From DASXAI01 sp963798445 (lineage in GTDB: Bacteria; Actinomycetota; Acidimicrobiia; Acidimicrobiales; Ilumatobacteraceae), in NCBI GenBank assembly GCA_963798445.1, contig CAWCTH010000011.1, positions 248,001 through 312,000 of the forward strand: 64,000 nucleotides of DNA, read 5' to 3'. The notes under the pieces are model-generated. The model made no database searches. It was given only the letters and a program-made list of their open reading frames with translations, and was not told the DNA's origin. Made by a program: the position numbers and the translations under genes. Positions 46,277-54,101 of this stretch are shown one piece after another. The first letter of the stretch is position 1; each line of letters starts with the position of its first letter.

Positions 46277-47458
46277 TTACAGGTCGATGCGGGCGAGCCA
46301 GAGGCCCGGGGCGTCCACTTCCGCCGGTGTGGGCAGCGCGCCGGGTGACTGCCACAGCCGGCTGAGGTCGCCTTGGCGCTCCAGCACGCCGGCCACGAAG
46401 GACTGCCCCCGCTCCACCGCTGCCTGCGTGAGGGTGAGGCCGAGCAGCCGCTCCACGAAGATGTCGGACTGGTCGGCTTCCACCCGGCGGCGCCGGACCG
46501 CTTCGGCGATGCGCGGTGCGGTGGCCACCAGACCCCGGGCGGCCACGTCGACGGTGTGGTCGACGTAGCCGATGATGGTGGCCACGAGGGCGTCGAGGCG
46601 CGGCAGCAGCGCCCGCTGCGCCGGTGACTGGATGGCACCCAACAGGACCTCGGGGTCGCCCAGCACGTTCTGGAGGTCGGCGAGGCCCCCGCTGTCGGTC
46701 GGGTCGAGGGCGGCCAGCTTGTCGCCCAGCACGTCGGGGTTGGGCTGGAAGCCGGCCACGTAGGACATGAGCAGCGACTCCAGCTCGGCCCGTACGTGGG
46801 GGATGCTCAGCACCGCGTGGCTGGCGATCTCCTGCAGGCTGACCCAGAGCCGCAGGTCATCGACGGGGAGGCTCCAGTCCTCGCTGAACGCGTCGATGGT
46901 GGCGCTGACCACGTGCACCTCGGGCGATGCCGGCCGTGGGATGGGGAGGTCGTACTGGCCGAAGGACCGGCGCGACAGGTGTCCCACCATGGAGCCCACG
47001 GACATGCCCAGCATCATCGGCGCCATCATCTGCATCAGGCCGCCGAACATGGCCATCCCCGGCTCTTGCTCCTCCAGCTCGGCGCCGGCGTTGCTGGCGG
47101 CGGTGGCCGCCCCGAGCGTGCCCGCCAGGTGCTGGAACAGCGGGCGATAGGCGTCCAGGGTGCGCTGGGCCCAGCTACCGGGTGTGACCGGGACGATCTC
47201 GACGGCGCGACCCATGGTCACGGTGTCGAGGCCGGTGACCTGCTGCACGTGGAGGTCGGCGATGTGGCCGAGCTCCTGGTAGCGGAAGCGCACGGCTGGG
47301 TCGACGTTCTGCTCGGGCTTGCCCTCGGTGGCGATCATGAGTGCGAATTGGCGGGCCGCGTCCCAGTTCAGGGGCCCTTGCCCCTGCAACATGCGGGCCA
47401 GATCGCCGAGGAACGGCACGCCGCGGAACGGGTCCTCACCTGGACCGGGATCGCTCAC
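46277..47458 (-). CDS. DUF2342 zincin-like protein (F420-associated family)
   Basis: 393 aa. NWDAARQFALMIATEG, PVTPGSWAQRTLDAYRPLF, then AMFGGLMQMMAPMMLGMSVGSMVGHLSRRSFGQYDLPIPRP and WVSLQEIASHAVLSIPHVRAELESLL follow the DUF2342 order. The putative zinc motif is ExxxH-like (EIASHAV) rather than HExxH. Family members occur only in Actinobacteria and are annotated as coenzyme F420-associated or hydrolase-like; activity is unproven. Leaderless: TACCAT 6 nt before GTG. Confidence 0.8.
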   Translation of the reverse strand: MSDPGPGEDPFRGVPFLGDLARMLQGQGPLNWDAARQFALMIATEGKPEQNVDPAVRFRYQELGHIADLHVQQVTGLDTVTMGRAVEIVPVTPGSWAQRTLDAYRPLFQHLAGTLGAATAASNAGAELEEQEPGMAMFGGLMQMMAPMMLGMSVGSMVGHLSRRSFGQYDLPIPRPASPEVHVVSATIDAFSEDWSLPVDDLRLWVSLQEIASHAVLSIPHVRAELESLLMSYVAGFQPNPDVLGDKLAALDPTDSGGLADLQNVLGDPEVLLGAIQSPAQRALLPRLDALVATIIGYVDHTVDVAARGLVATAPRIAEAVRRRRVEADQSDIFVERLLGLTLTQAAVERGQSFVAGVLERQGDLSRLWQSPGALPTPAEVDAPGLWLARIDL

Positions 47459-47464
47459 GAGGGC

Positions 47465-47470
47465 ATGGTA
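47465..47470 (-). promoter_or_regulatory. -10 hexamer TACCAT for the leaderless DUF2342 gene
   Basis: TACCAT on minus, 6 nt before the GTG at 47458. Confidence 0.5.
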
Positions 47471-47501
47471 GGCCGGTGAATGTGAGAACCGACCCGCAGG
47501 G

Positions 47502-48569
47502 ATGACGACGATCGTGGTGACCGGTGCGGCGGGGCGGGTGGGGCGGCGGGTGCTGGCCCTGCTGGCGGCGGCGCCGGACGTCGAGCGGGTCGTGGCCATC
47601 GACATGACCACGGTGCCGATGGTCGACGCCAAGGTGGAGCGTCATCGCCTGGACGTCCGGCTCGACGACACCGCCGCACTGCTCGAGGGAACCGATGTCG
47701 TGGTGCACCTCGCCTTCGCCGACGACGACGGCACCCGCCGGGGTCCGCCGGGCGACGGCACCGAGGCGCTCCTGGCCGCCGCGTCCGCCGCCGGAGTCCG
47801 CCACATCGTGGCGCTGTCGTCGGCCCTGGTGTACGGGGCGTGGCCGAACAACCCCCTGCCCCTCACCGAGGACGCGCCCCTACGCCCGAACGCCGAGCTG
47901 CGCTACGCCGTCGAGCGGGCCCGGATCGAGTTCCTGCTGGCGACGTGGGCGGCGGCCGAACCTGGGCGGGTGGCCGGCGTCGTGCGCCCGTGCACCGCCC
48001 TCGCGCCGGACGGGTCGAGCGCCATGGCCCGGTCGCTGGCGGCGGCCACCGGAACCCGGACGCTGGAGGAGGAGCCGGCCCGCCAGTTCGTCCACCTCGA
48101 CGATCTGGCGTCGGCCGTGGACGTGGTGCGTCGGGCCCGCCTCGACGGGCCGTGCAACGTGGCGCCCGACGGCTGGATCGCGGGTGACGTGGTACGTGAG
48201 CTGAGCGGCGTGGCGCCGCGCCCCATCATGCCGGTGAAGGTGGCCCGCGTGCTGGCCCGCATCCGCTGGCGCTTCCAGCGCGGTCCCATCCCACCGGGGC
48301 TGCTGCCGTACACCGCCTACCCGTGGCTCGTCGCCAACGATCGGGTGAAAGCGGCCGGCTGGGTGCCGCGCTACACCAACGAGCAGGCCTACGTCGCCGG
48401 GACCGAGGCCAGGTGGTGGACGATGCTCAGCCCGAAGCGCAAGCAGGAACTGGCGTTGGTGACCGCCGGTGTGGGGGCGGCGGGTCTGGCCGTGGGCCTG
48501 GGCTTCCTGGCCCGCCGGCTCGTGCGGCGGGCCCGCCAGTCGGTGAGCGTGCTGGCCGAACGGATCTGA
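47502..48569 (+). CDS. NAD-dependent epimerase/dehydratase-like SDR protein
   Basis: 355 aa. TTIVVTGAAGRVGRRVLALLAA is the extended-SDR NAD motif; VVHLAFADD and IVALSSALVYG follow. The YxxxK site reads YAVER, so the catalytic Lys is replaced by Arg and activity is uncertain. A membrane helix (LALVTAGVGAAGLAVGLGFLA) near residues 315-335 anchors the C-terminus, unusual for a plain epimerase. Divergent from the DUF2342 gene. Confidence 0.75.
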   Translation: MTTIVVTGAAGRVGRRVLALLAAAPDVERVVAIDMTTVPMVDAKVERHRLDVRLDDTAALLEGTDVVVHLAFADDDGTRRGPPGDGTEALLAAASAAGVRHIVALSSALVYGAWPNNPLPLTEDAPLRPNAELRYAVERARIEFLLATWAAAEPGRVAGVVRPCTALAPDGSSAMARSLAAATGTRTLEEEPARQFVHLDDLASAVDVVRRARLDGPCNVAPDGWIAGDVVRELSGVAPRPIMPVKVARVLARIRWRFQRGPIPPGLLPYTAYPWLVANDRVKAAGWVPRYTNEQAYVAGTEARWWTMLSPKRKQELALVTAGVGAAGLAVGLGFLARRLVRRARQSVSVLAERI

Positions 48570-48575
48570 CCAGTT

Positions 48576-49736
48576 CTAGGAGCCCGACGGTCGCTCGGTC
48601 AGCACGGCCGACGCGTGACGCAGCTGACCGTCGCGGACGTAGGCCAGATCCACCATCGCCCCGGCGTCGTAGTCGCGCATGGACAGCGCCAGCATGGCCA
48701 TCGAGTCGATCGGCTGGCCGTCCATCGACACGATGACATCGCCGGTCTGGAGCCCGGCGACCATGGCGGGGGAGTTCGCCGCCGTCGACTGCACCTTGGC
48801 GCCGACCGTACCGGCCTCGTCGTTGCCCTTGACCCCGAGCCAGGGCACCACGACACGACCGTGCACGTTGATGCTGCGGGCGGCCGCCCGGGGGATCTCG
48901 ATCGGCACGGCGTAGAGGTGGTGGTCGTTGGTGTGGGTGGACAGCCCGACGACCCGCTCGTTCTCGTCCAGCAGCGGTGTGCCCTCGGCGACGTCGGCGT
49001 CGCCCGCCACGTCGAGTCGCACGAGGTGCGACAGCGTCTGGCCGCTGTCGGCCGTGGCGTTGGCGCCCAGCGCCTCGACGGTGGCCGTGGGTCCGCCGCC
49101 ACCGGCGTGCACGGTGTCGCCCGCCGACAGCGTGACGGCCCAGCCGCTCGACGCCGCCAGCGGCTGGGCGCTGACGCGCACGACAGCCGCACCGGATTCG
49201 TTGTCGATGCCCATCATCGTCGCTTGCTGCCGTGTCCCGTCGGCCAGATAGACGACGATGGCGCTGGCCCCGAGCACGGCGGCGGCAGTGGTGGCGATGG
49301 TGCCGCGCGCGTCCAGCACGACGCCGCTGGCGATCCGGAGTCCGGAGGCGGTGGTGGCCACCAGGCGGACGGCGCCCTCGGCCGGCCGGGGGAGGTCCGG
49401 CAGGTCGCGCACGGTCGTGGGCGCGAACGAGAAGCTGCTGGCCGAGGGCTGCACCGTTGCATCGGCCCCGCCGCCACCGGTGCGGAAGGCCGAGCTGACC
49501 AGGGCGGCCATGAGCAGGGCGCCGGTGGCGCTGACGGCGACCGCGAGGGCGACGCGGGTCCGGCCCGAATGCGGCGATCGCCCCGAGTGCCATGACCGCG
49601 CCGCCATGAAGCCCGATGAACGGCCCGGCGAGGTGGCACCCCCGAGCTCGGACGGATGCCGCCAGACGCGGTCTTCGGGAGGCAGAGGCGGACGGAAAGG
49701 GGACGGATCTTCGTCCGACCAGTCGCTCCCCTCCAC
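48576..49736 (-). CDS. HtrA-like pseudoprotease with PDZ domain
   Basis: 386 aa. Cytoplasmic ~60 residues, a membrane helix (VALAVAVSATGALLMAALVSS) at 62-82, a trypsin-like fold and a C-terminal PDZ domain (AMVAGLQTGDVIVSMDGQPIDS). The triad is gone: the TNxHV site reads TTAAAV, the DLAV Asp position reads SGAAVV, and GNSGGPL reads AEGTPLL. It should not cleave peptides and may bind envelope proteins. TAGGGT sits 8 nt before the GTG. Confidence 0.8.
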   Translation of the reverse strand: MEGSDWSDEDPSPFRPPLPPEDRVWRHPSELGGATSPGRSSGFMAARSWHSGRSPHSGRTRVALAVAVSATGALLMAALVSSAFRTGGGGADATVQPSASSFSFAPTTVRDLPDLPRPAEGAVRLVATTASGLRIASGVVLDARGTIATTAAAVLGASAIVVYLADGTRQQATMMGIDNESGAAVVRVSAQPLAASSGWAVTLSAGDTVHAGGGGPTATVEALGANATADSGQTLSHLVRLDVAGDADVAEGTPLLDENERVVGLSTHTNDHHLYAVPIEIPRAAARSINVHGRVVVPWLGVKGNDEAGTVGAKVQSTAANSPAMVAGLQTGDVIVSMDGQPIDSMAMLALSMRDYDAGAMVDLAYVRDGQLRHASAVLTERPSGS

Positions 49737-49744
49737 GGCGGCTT

Positions 49745-49750
49745 ACCCTA
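49745..49750 (-). promoter_or_regulatory. -10 hexamer TAGGGT for the pseudoprotease gene
   Basis: TAGGGT on minus, 8 nt before the GTG at 49736. Confidence 0.5.
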
Positions 49751-49825
49751 CTGACGGACCCCGCCGATGTAGCCGCGCGGCAGTCGGGACGACGCTGCGC
49801 TGGCCAGACGTCACCCGGGCACCGC

Positions 49826-49831
49826 TACCAT
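49826..49831 (+). promoter_or_regulatory. -10 hexamer TACCAT for leaderless moaE
   Basis: TACCAT, 8 nt before the GTG at 49840. Confidence 0.5.
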
Positions 49832-49839
49832 GAGCTTTT

Positions 49840-50316
49840 GTGCCACTTACACGACCCGGCGACGACGCCGACAACGACACGTGGCTGGCGCTGACGACGT
49901 CACCGTTGCCGGTTGCCGATGCGTACGACTGGTCGGTGCGTCCGGATTGCGGTGCCGTCGTGCTGTTCTCGGGCACCGTGCGCGACCACGCCGAGGGTAG
50001 GGCCGGGGTGGCCCACCTCACCTATGAGGCGTACGAGGAGCAGGTCGTGCCCCGCCTCGACGCCATCGCCGGCGAGATCCGGCGGCGCTGGCCCGACGTC
50101 GGTCGCATCGCGCTGCTCCACCGCACCGGCCGTCTCGAGCTGGGGACGTCATCGGTGGTGGTGTCGGTGTCGGCCCCCCATCGGGGTGAGGCGTTCGAGG
50201 CGGCTCGCTACGGCATCGACACGCTGAAGGCAACCGTGCCGATCTGGAAGCAAGAGACGTGGGCCGACGGCCAGGACTGGGCGCTCGGCGCCCGGGACGT
50301 CACCGAGGTCCATTGA
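49840..50316 (+). CDS. moaE: Molybdopterin synthase catalytic subunit
   Basis: 158 aa. GAVVLFSGTVRDHAEGRAG, LTYEAYEE, LLHRTGRLELGTSSVVVSVSAPHRGEAFEAARYGIDTLKATVPIWKQE contain the conserved Arg/His/Lys residues of MoaE. It inserts sulfur from MoaD thiocarboxylate into precursor Z. A ~20-residue N-terminal extension is present. No moaD or other moa genes are nearby. Stop overlaps the next start by 1 nt. Confidence 0.9.
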   Translation: MPLTRPGDDADNDTWLALTTSPLPVADAYDWSVRPDCGAVVLFSGTVRDHAEGRAGVAHLTYEAYEEQVVPRLDAIAGEIRRRWPDVGRIALLHRTGRLELGTSSVVVSVSAPHRGEAFEAARYGIDTLKATVPIWKQETWADGQDWALGARDVTEVH

Positions 50317-50588
50317 TGGAAAGCCTGGTTTTCCTCCTGGTGATGCTCGGGCTCATCGCCCTCGGCACCGCCGTCGTGTTGTTGCGGGCGCGTGAGCCCA
50401 AGGGCGAGTACCGCGGGATCAAGTCGTTCCAGCGGGAGATGCGGGCCCTGGCGCCCGATGGTTCGCGATCGATGGCGGTCGAAGGCCCCGATCGGCCTCT
50501 AGGGCGCGATCCGCTGCTGCCGGGCATGACGGGCAACGTCACCCCGGTCGACGAGGTCGGTCCGCGGCCGGCGGAGCGCCAGGAGTAA
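50316..50588 (+). CDS. Small single-helix membrane protein upstream of mreB
   Basis: 90 aa. MESLVFLLVMLGLIALGTAVVLL is one N-terminal helix, followed by REPKGEYRGIKSFQREMRAL and a disordered Gly/Pro/Arg tail. No family recognised. Coupled to moaE (TGATG) and ends 3 nt before the mreB start, so it may be a membrane partner of MreB; only position supports this. Confidence 0.6.
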   Translation: MESLVFLLVMLGLIALGTAVVLLRAREPKGEYRGIKSFQREMRALAPDGSRSMAVEGPDRPLGRDPLLPGMTGNVTPVDEVGPRPAERQE

Positions 50589-50591
50589 GCC

Positions 50592-51596
50592 CTGGCTCGC
50601 GACCTGGCCATCGACCTCGGCACGGCCAACACCTTGGTGTACGCCAAGGGCAGGGGCATCGTGCTGAACGAGCCGTCGGTCATCGCCCTCAACAGCCAGA
50701 GCGGCGAGGTACTGGCCACGGGCCACGAGGCCTGGCAGATGATCGGGCGCACGCCGGGCTACATCGTGGCCGTCCGGCCATTGCGGGGCGGCGCCATCAC
50801 CGACTTCGACATCACCGAGCGCATGATCCGCCTGCTCCTGCAGCGCGTCGGCGTGACCCGCTTCAACCGGCCGCGGGTGCTGATCTGCGTGCCGTCGGCC
50901 ATCACCGAGGTCGAGAAGCGAGCCGTCACCGAAGCCGCCCGGCGCGCCGGTGCGGCCGACCCCCAGCTCATCGAGCAGCCGATGGCCGCCGCCATCGGGG
51001 CCGGCCTCCCGGTCGACGAGCCGGTGGGCAACCTCATCATCGACGTCGGCGGCGGCACCACCGAGACCGCCGTCATCTCGCTGGGCGGCATCGTCGCCCT
51101 GGAGGCGGTGCGGACCGGGTCGTTCGACATCGACACCGGCATCCAGAACTACGTCCGCCGGGAGTACGGGATCGCCATCGGTGAGCGCACCGCCGAAGAG
51201 ATCAAGATGGCCATCGGGTCGGCGGCGCCCACGCCCGACGAGGTGCACGCCGAGGTGCGGGGCCGGGACTTGATGAGCGGGCTGCCCAAGACCGTGGTGC
51301 TGTCGCCGGCCGAGGTGCGCTCTGCCATCGACGAGGTCACCACCACGATCGTGGACTCGGTCATTCGCTGCCTGTCGAAGGCACCGCCGGAGTTGTCCCA
51401 GGACTTCTTGCTGCGGGGCATCTACCTCGTGGGCGGTGGCGGCCTGCTCCGTGGGCTCGACAAGCGCATCGAGCGGGAGACCAAGGTGCCCGTGCACCTC
51501 GTGGATCTGGCCTTGGAGGCCGTGGTGCTGGGTGCCGGTCACTGCATCGAGCACTACGACGCGCTCAAGGTGATGTTCATGGGCGCCCGCCGCTGA
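50592..51596 (+). CDS. mreB: MreB rod-shape actin-like protein, CTG start
   Basis: 334 aa if read from CTG at 50592. The frame upstream of the first ATG/GTG/TTG is needed, because ARDLAIDLGTANTLVY (phosphate 1 motif) lies before the TTG at 50634. The in-frame stop at 50586 leaves only CTG, with AGGAG 6 nt upstream. Phosphate 2 (NLIIDVGGGTTETAVISLGG) and adenosine (YLVGGGGLLRGLDKRIE) motifs are intact. Forms cytoskeletal filaments guiding wall synthesis. mreC, mreD and rodA are not adjacent. Confidence 0.9.
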   Translation: MARDLAIDLGTANTLVYAKGRGIVLNEPSVIALNSQSGEVLATGHEAWQMIGRTPGYIVAVRPLRGGAITDFDITERMIRLLLQRVGVTRFNRPRVLICVPSAITEVEKRAVTEAARRAGAADPQLIEQPMAAAIGAGLPVDEPVGNLIIDVGGGTTETAVISLGGIVALEAVRTGSFDIDTGIQNYVRREYGIAIGERTAEEIKMAIGSAAPTPDEVHAEVRGRDLMSGLPKTVVLSPAEVRSAIDEVTTTIVDSVIRCLSKAPPELSQDFLLRGIYLVGGGGLLRGLDKRIERETKVPVHLVDLALEAVVLGAGHCIEHYDALKVMFMGARR

Positions 51597-51718
51597 CTGG
51601 TCGCCATCACGCTGCCATTGGGTTCGGGGCGGCTGGAGTGCCGTACGACTCATTGCCGAGCGGCGGGGCTGTCGATAGTTTCCGTATCGGGGTACGGGGC
51701 GGCGACTCTGGAGGGGTG

Positions 51719-52012
51719 ATGGGTGACATCCTGATGAAGCGGGCGGGCGAGCCGGTCGAGGCGATGTGGCGGCACGGGCGGCGACGGGCCACCTTCGCCC
51801 AGGACATCGGCGGCGGGATGTACGCCAACGTCGTGGACGGCGTGCTGGTCGGCTTCGGCATCGAGCCCGTAGCCGGACCGTTCGTGTCCACCATGTCCCC
51901 GGTGCGCCATCACGCCGTGCTGGTATGGGCGGCCCCGCTGGCGGGCGCCGCCGCGGCCGCCGCCGGCGCCGTGGCCACGGGCCTGATGTTGCGTCACCGT
52001 CGTATCGCCTGA
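51719..52012 (+). CDS. Small hypothetical protein with C-terminal helix
   Basis: 97 aa. MGDILMKRAGEPVEAMWRHGRRRATFAQDIGGGMYANVVDGVLVGFGIEPVAG, then a hydrophobic Ala-rich segment (AVLVWAAPLAGAAAAAAGAVATGLML) as a likely membrane anchor with a basic end. GGAGG is 4 nt before the ATG; the ATG at 51734 is an alternative. No family recognised. Confidence 0.45.
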   Translation: MGDILMKRAGEPVEAMWRHGRRRATFAQDIGGGMYANVVDGVLVGFGIEPVAGPFVSTMSPVRHHAVLVWAAPLAGAAAAAAGAVATGLMLRHRRIA

Positions 52013-52495
52013 CGCAAGGCAGGCGAACGGCCGCCTTCCTTGGCAGACCGAGCGTCGTCGGCAGCGCACGATTGGCGGCTGACAGATCGAATTCCACGTT
52101 GGCGTTGCGGCGCGGGCGCCGGCACCGATCCCAGTCCGCGTTCCGGCATGATCTCGACAAGGACCGTCGGCCGGTGCTCGATCGGCCGGGCTGCGCTCGT
52201 CGTCATCGCGGTGCGTGGTCGGTGGCGGTGACGCTGGCCGAGTCTGGGTGCAGAAGTGCGTCAAATTCGCGGCGCTTGCGCGACGAGAAGCACCGATGCA
52301 CCGAGAACGGCCGCCGAAACGCTCACCCGGCGTGGGCTCCGCTCGACCGGCCTGGCCCAGCGACGCCGCCGCTACCGAGGGTGCCCGCTGCGCCGGGCCA
52401 CCGTGTGACCGACGAGCCGAGCATGGGTCGCGTCACCGACGACGGTGACCCGGCGACGCTCAGGCGGCGCCGCCGCACCACCGCCCGTCCCAGGC
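52013..52495. other. 483-bp non-coding spacer
   Basis: Contains dispersed element copy C (52180-52325) and a 7-bp hairpin GTCACCG-ACGA-CGGTGAC (52432-52449), which may terminate the remnant gene or the gene at 51719. No convincing ORF elsewhere. Confidence 0.5.
52180..52325 (+). repeat. Dispersed intergenic element, copy C
   Basis: Shares GTGCGTGGTCGG, GGTGCAGAAGTGC, CAAATTCGCGGCGCTTG, GCACCGAGAACGGCCGCCGAAA with copy B or A in the same order. The 5' arm of the copy A/B hairpin is degenerate here. Confidence 0.6.
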
Positions 52496-52775
52496 TCAGA
52501 GGTACTTGCGGTGGGACAGGTCCCGAATGGCCAGCCAGCCGAAGAACGGCGGCAGCCAGAACGTGATGAGGCGGTGGGTCAGCACCGCCGCCACGGCCGT
52601 GCTCTGGTCGACGCCTGCCGCGGTGAGCCCCGCCACGAGGCCGGCCTCGGCCACGCCCATGCCACCCGGCACCGGTGCCAGGTTGGCCACCGTCGATGCG
52701 CTCGAGTTGATCACGATGAGCATCGCCAGGGAAATTGGCCACCGTACGCCTTGAGCCCGGCCGACCCTAGCGCCG
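52496..52775 (-). pseudogene. Remnant of a YbhN/LPG-synthase-TM family flippase
   Basis: The last ~80 codons read AMLIVINSSASTVANLAPVPGGMGVAEAGLVAGLTAAGVDQSTAVAAVLTHRLITFWLPPFFGW, the C-terminus of the UPF0104 (YbhN) membrane family. Upstream, another frame reads ALGSAGLKAYGGQFP, also expected for the family, so a frameshift lies near 52726-52731. The remaining 200+ residues are missing: the stop of the GSDH gene sits at 52782. A 3' fragment with no start of its own. Confidence 0.7.
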
Positions 52776-52781
52776 CGCCCG

Positions 52782-54101
52782 TCAGGCGGGGTCGATGCGG
52801 TACACGACGTTGCCGTTGATCGAGCACACGTAGATCTCGCCGTCGGCGTCCTCGCCGAAGCTGACGATGGAGTCCGGCTGGTCGACCAGCGCCACGGCGT
52901 CGCCGGCGTTGCCGGCGTCGTCGACCACGATGGCCCGCACGCCCTCACCGCAGTAGTCGGCGTAGATGTACGCCCCTCGCAGCGCCGGGATGGCGGAGCC
53001 TCGGTAGATGTAGCCCCCGGTCACCGAGCAGTTGCCGTTGGCGTGGGTGTACTGGAAGGCAGGCTCGACGGCACCCTCGGCCGGCTGGTCGTCGTTGTAT
53101 CGCGATCGTCCTTCGAACGCGCTCCAGCCGAAGTTCACGCCCTTGCCCGCGCCTTGGGCGACGGTGGAGCGGTCGACCTCCTCGATGTTGCCCTGCCCGA
53201 CATCGCCGATCCACAAGTCCTTGGTGGTGCGGTCGAACGAGAAACGCCACGGGTTGCGCAGCCCGTAGGTCCAGATCTCCGGCTTGGCGCCCTCCTGACC
53301 GACGAAGGGGTTGTCGGCCGGCACGGTGTAGGGCTGGTCGCCATTCGGCGTGGGATCGATGCGCAGGATCTTGCCGAGCCAGGTCGACAGGTTGAGCCCG
53401 TTGCGCTGCGGGTCACCGGCGGATCCGCCGTCGCCCAGGCCGATGTAGAGGTGGCCGTCGGGGCCGAAGATGACCTCGCCACCGTTGTGGTTGGCGAAAG
53501 GTTGCTCCTGGAACAAGATGTGCCGAGCGGTGGACAGGTCGGCGGTGCCGTCGGCCCCCATGGCGAACTGGTCGACGTTGGTGTTGCCGTCGCGGTCGGT
53601 GTAGTTCACGTAGAGGTGGCTGCCGTCGGGGGAGAAGGCGAAGCCCAGGAACCCGCGCTCGCCCCCGGCGGAGACGGCGGCGCTGATGTTGAGCACTGGC
53701 GTCTCGTCCAGCACGCCGCCGCGCATCACCCGCAGTTGGCCCCCGCGCTGCGCGATGTAGAGGGTGTCGGCCTCGCCCGGCCGGGTCGCCACCAAGATGG
53801 GCTCCGTGAGCTGGGCCACCTCGGTGAGCTTCACCCTGACAGCGCCGAGATCGGGTTGGTCGGTGGCAGGGGCGGCCGTCGTGGGCGCGGCCGGCGCCGT
53901 CGTAGCTCCCGGGCTCGTCGTGCCCGGCGCAGTGCTGCCCGGCGCGGTGGTCGCCGGCGTCGTCGCCGTGGTGGTGGCGACCGGCGCGCTGACCGACCCG
54001 GGTGTGGTCGACGCGGCCGACGTGGCGTCGCCGGAACTGCTGCACGCCGCCATGGTCACGAGGAGCACCGACATCGAGCCGGCCGCCAGGAACCGTTTCA
54101 T
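52782..54101 (-). CDS. Glucose/sorbosone dehydrogenase-like lipoprotein
   Basis: 439 aa. Lipobox LVTMAACSSSG; residues 25-80 are a Thr/Pro/Ala linker; the rest is a six-blade propeller: GERGFLGFAFSPDGSHLYVNYTD, NHNGGEVIFGPDGHLYIGLGDGGSAGDPQRNG, EIWTYGLRNPWRFSFDRTTKDLWIGDVGQ, SVTGGYIYRG. These are GSDH/YliI-type PQQ aldose dehydrogenase motifs with the active-site His in NHNGGE. Surface-anchored sugar oxidation is the family role. ATG overlaps the tesB stop. Confidence 0.88.
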   Translation of the reverse strand: MKRFLAAGSMSVLLVTMAACSSSGDATSAASTTPGSVSAPVATTTATTPATTAPGSTAPGTTSPGATTAPAAPTTAAPATDQPDLGAVRVKLTEVAQLTEPILVATRPGEADTLYIAQRGGQLRVMRGGVLDETPVLNISAAVSAGGERGFLGFAFSPDGSHLYVNYTDRDGNTNVDQFAMGADGTADLSTARHILFQEQPFANHNGGEVIFGPDGHLYIGLGDGGSAGDPQRNGLNLSTWLGKILRIDPTPNGDQPYTVPADNPFVGQEGAKPEIWTYGLRNPWRFSFDRTTKDLWIGDVGQGNIEEVDRSTVAQGAGKGVNFGWSAFEGRSRYNDDQPAEGAVEPAFQYTHANGNCSVTGGYIYRGSAIPALRGAYIYADYCGEGVRAIVVDDAGNAGDAVALVDQPDSIVSFGEDADGEIYVCSINGNVVYRIDPA

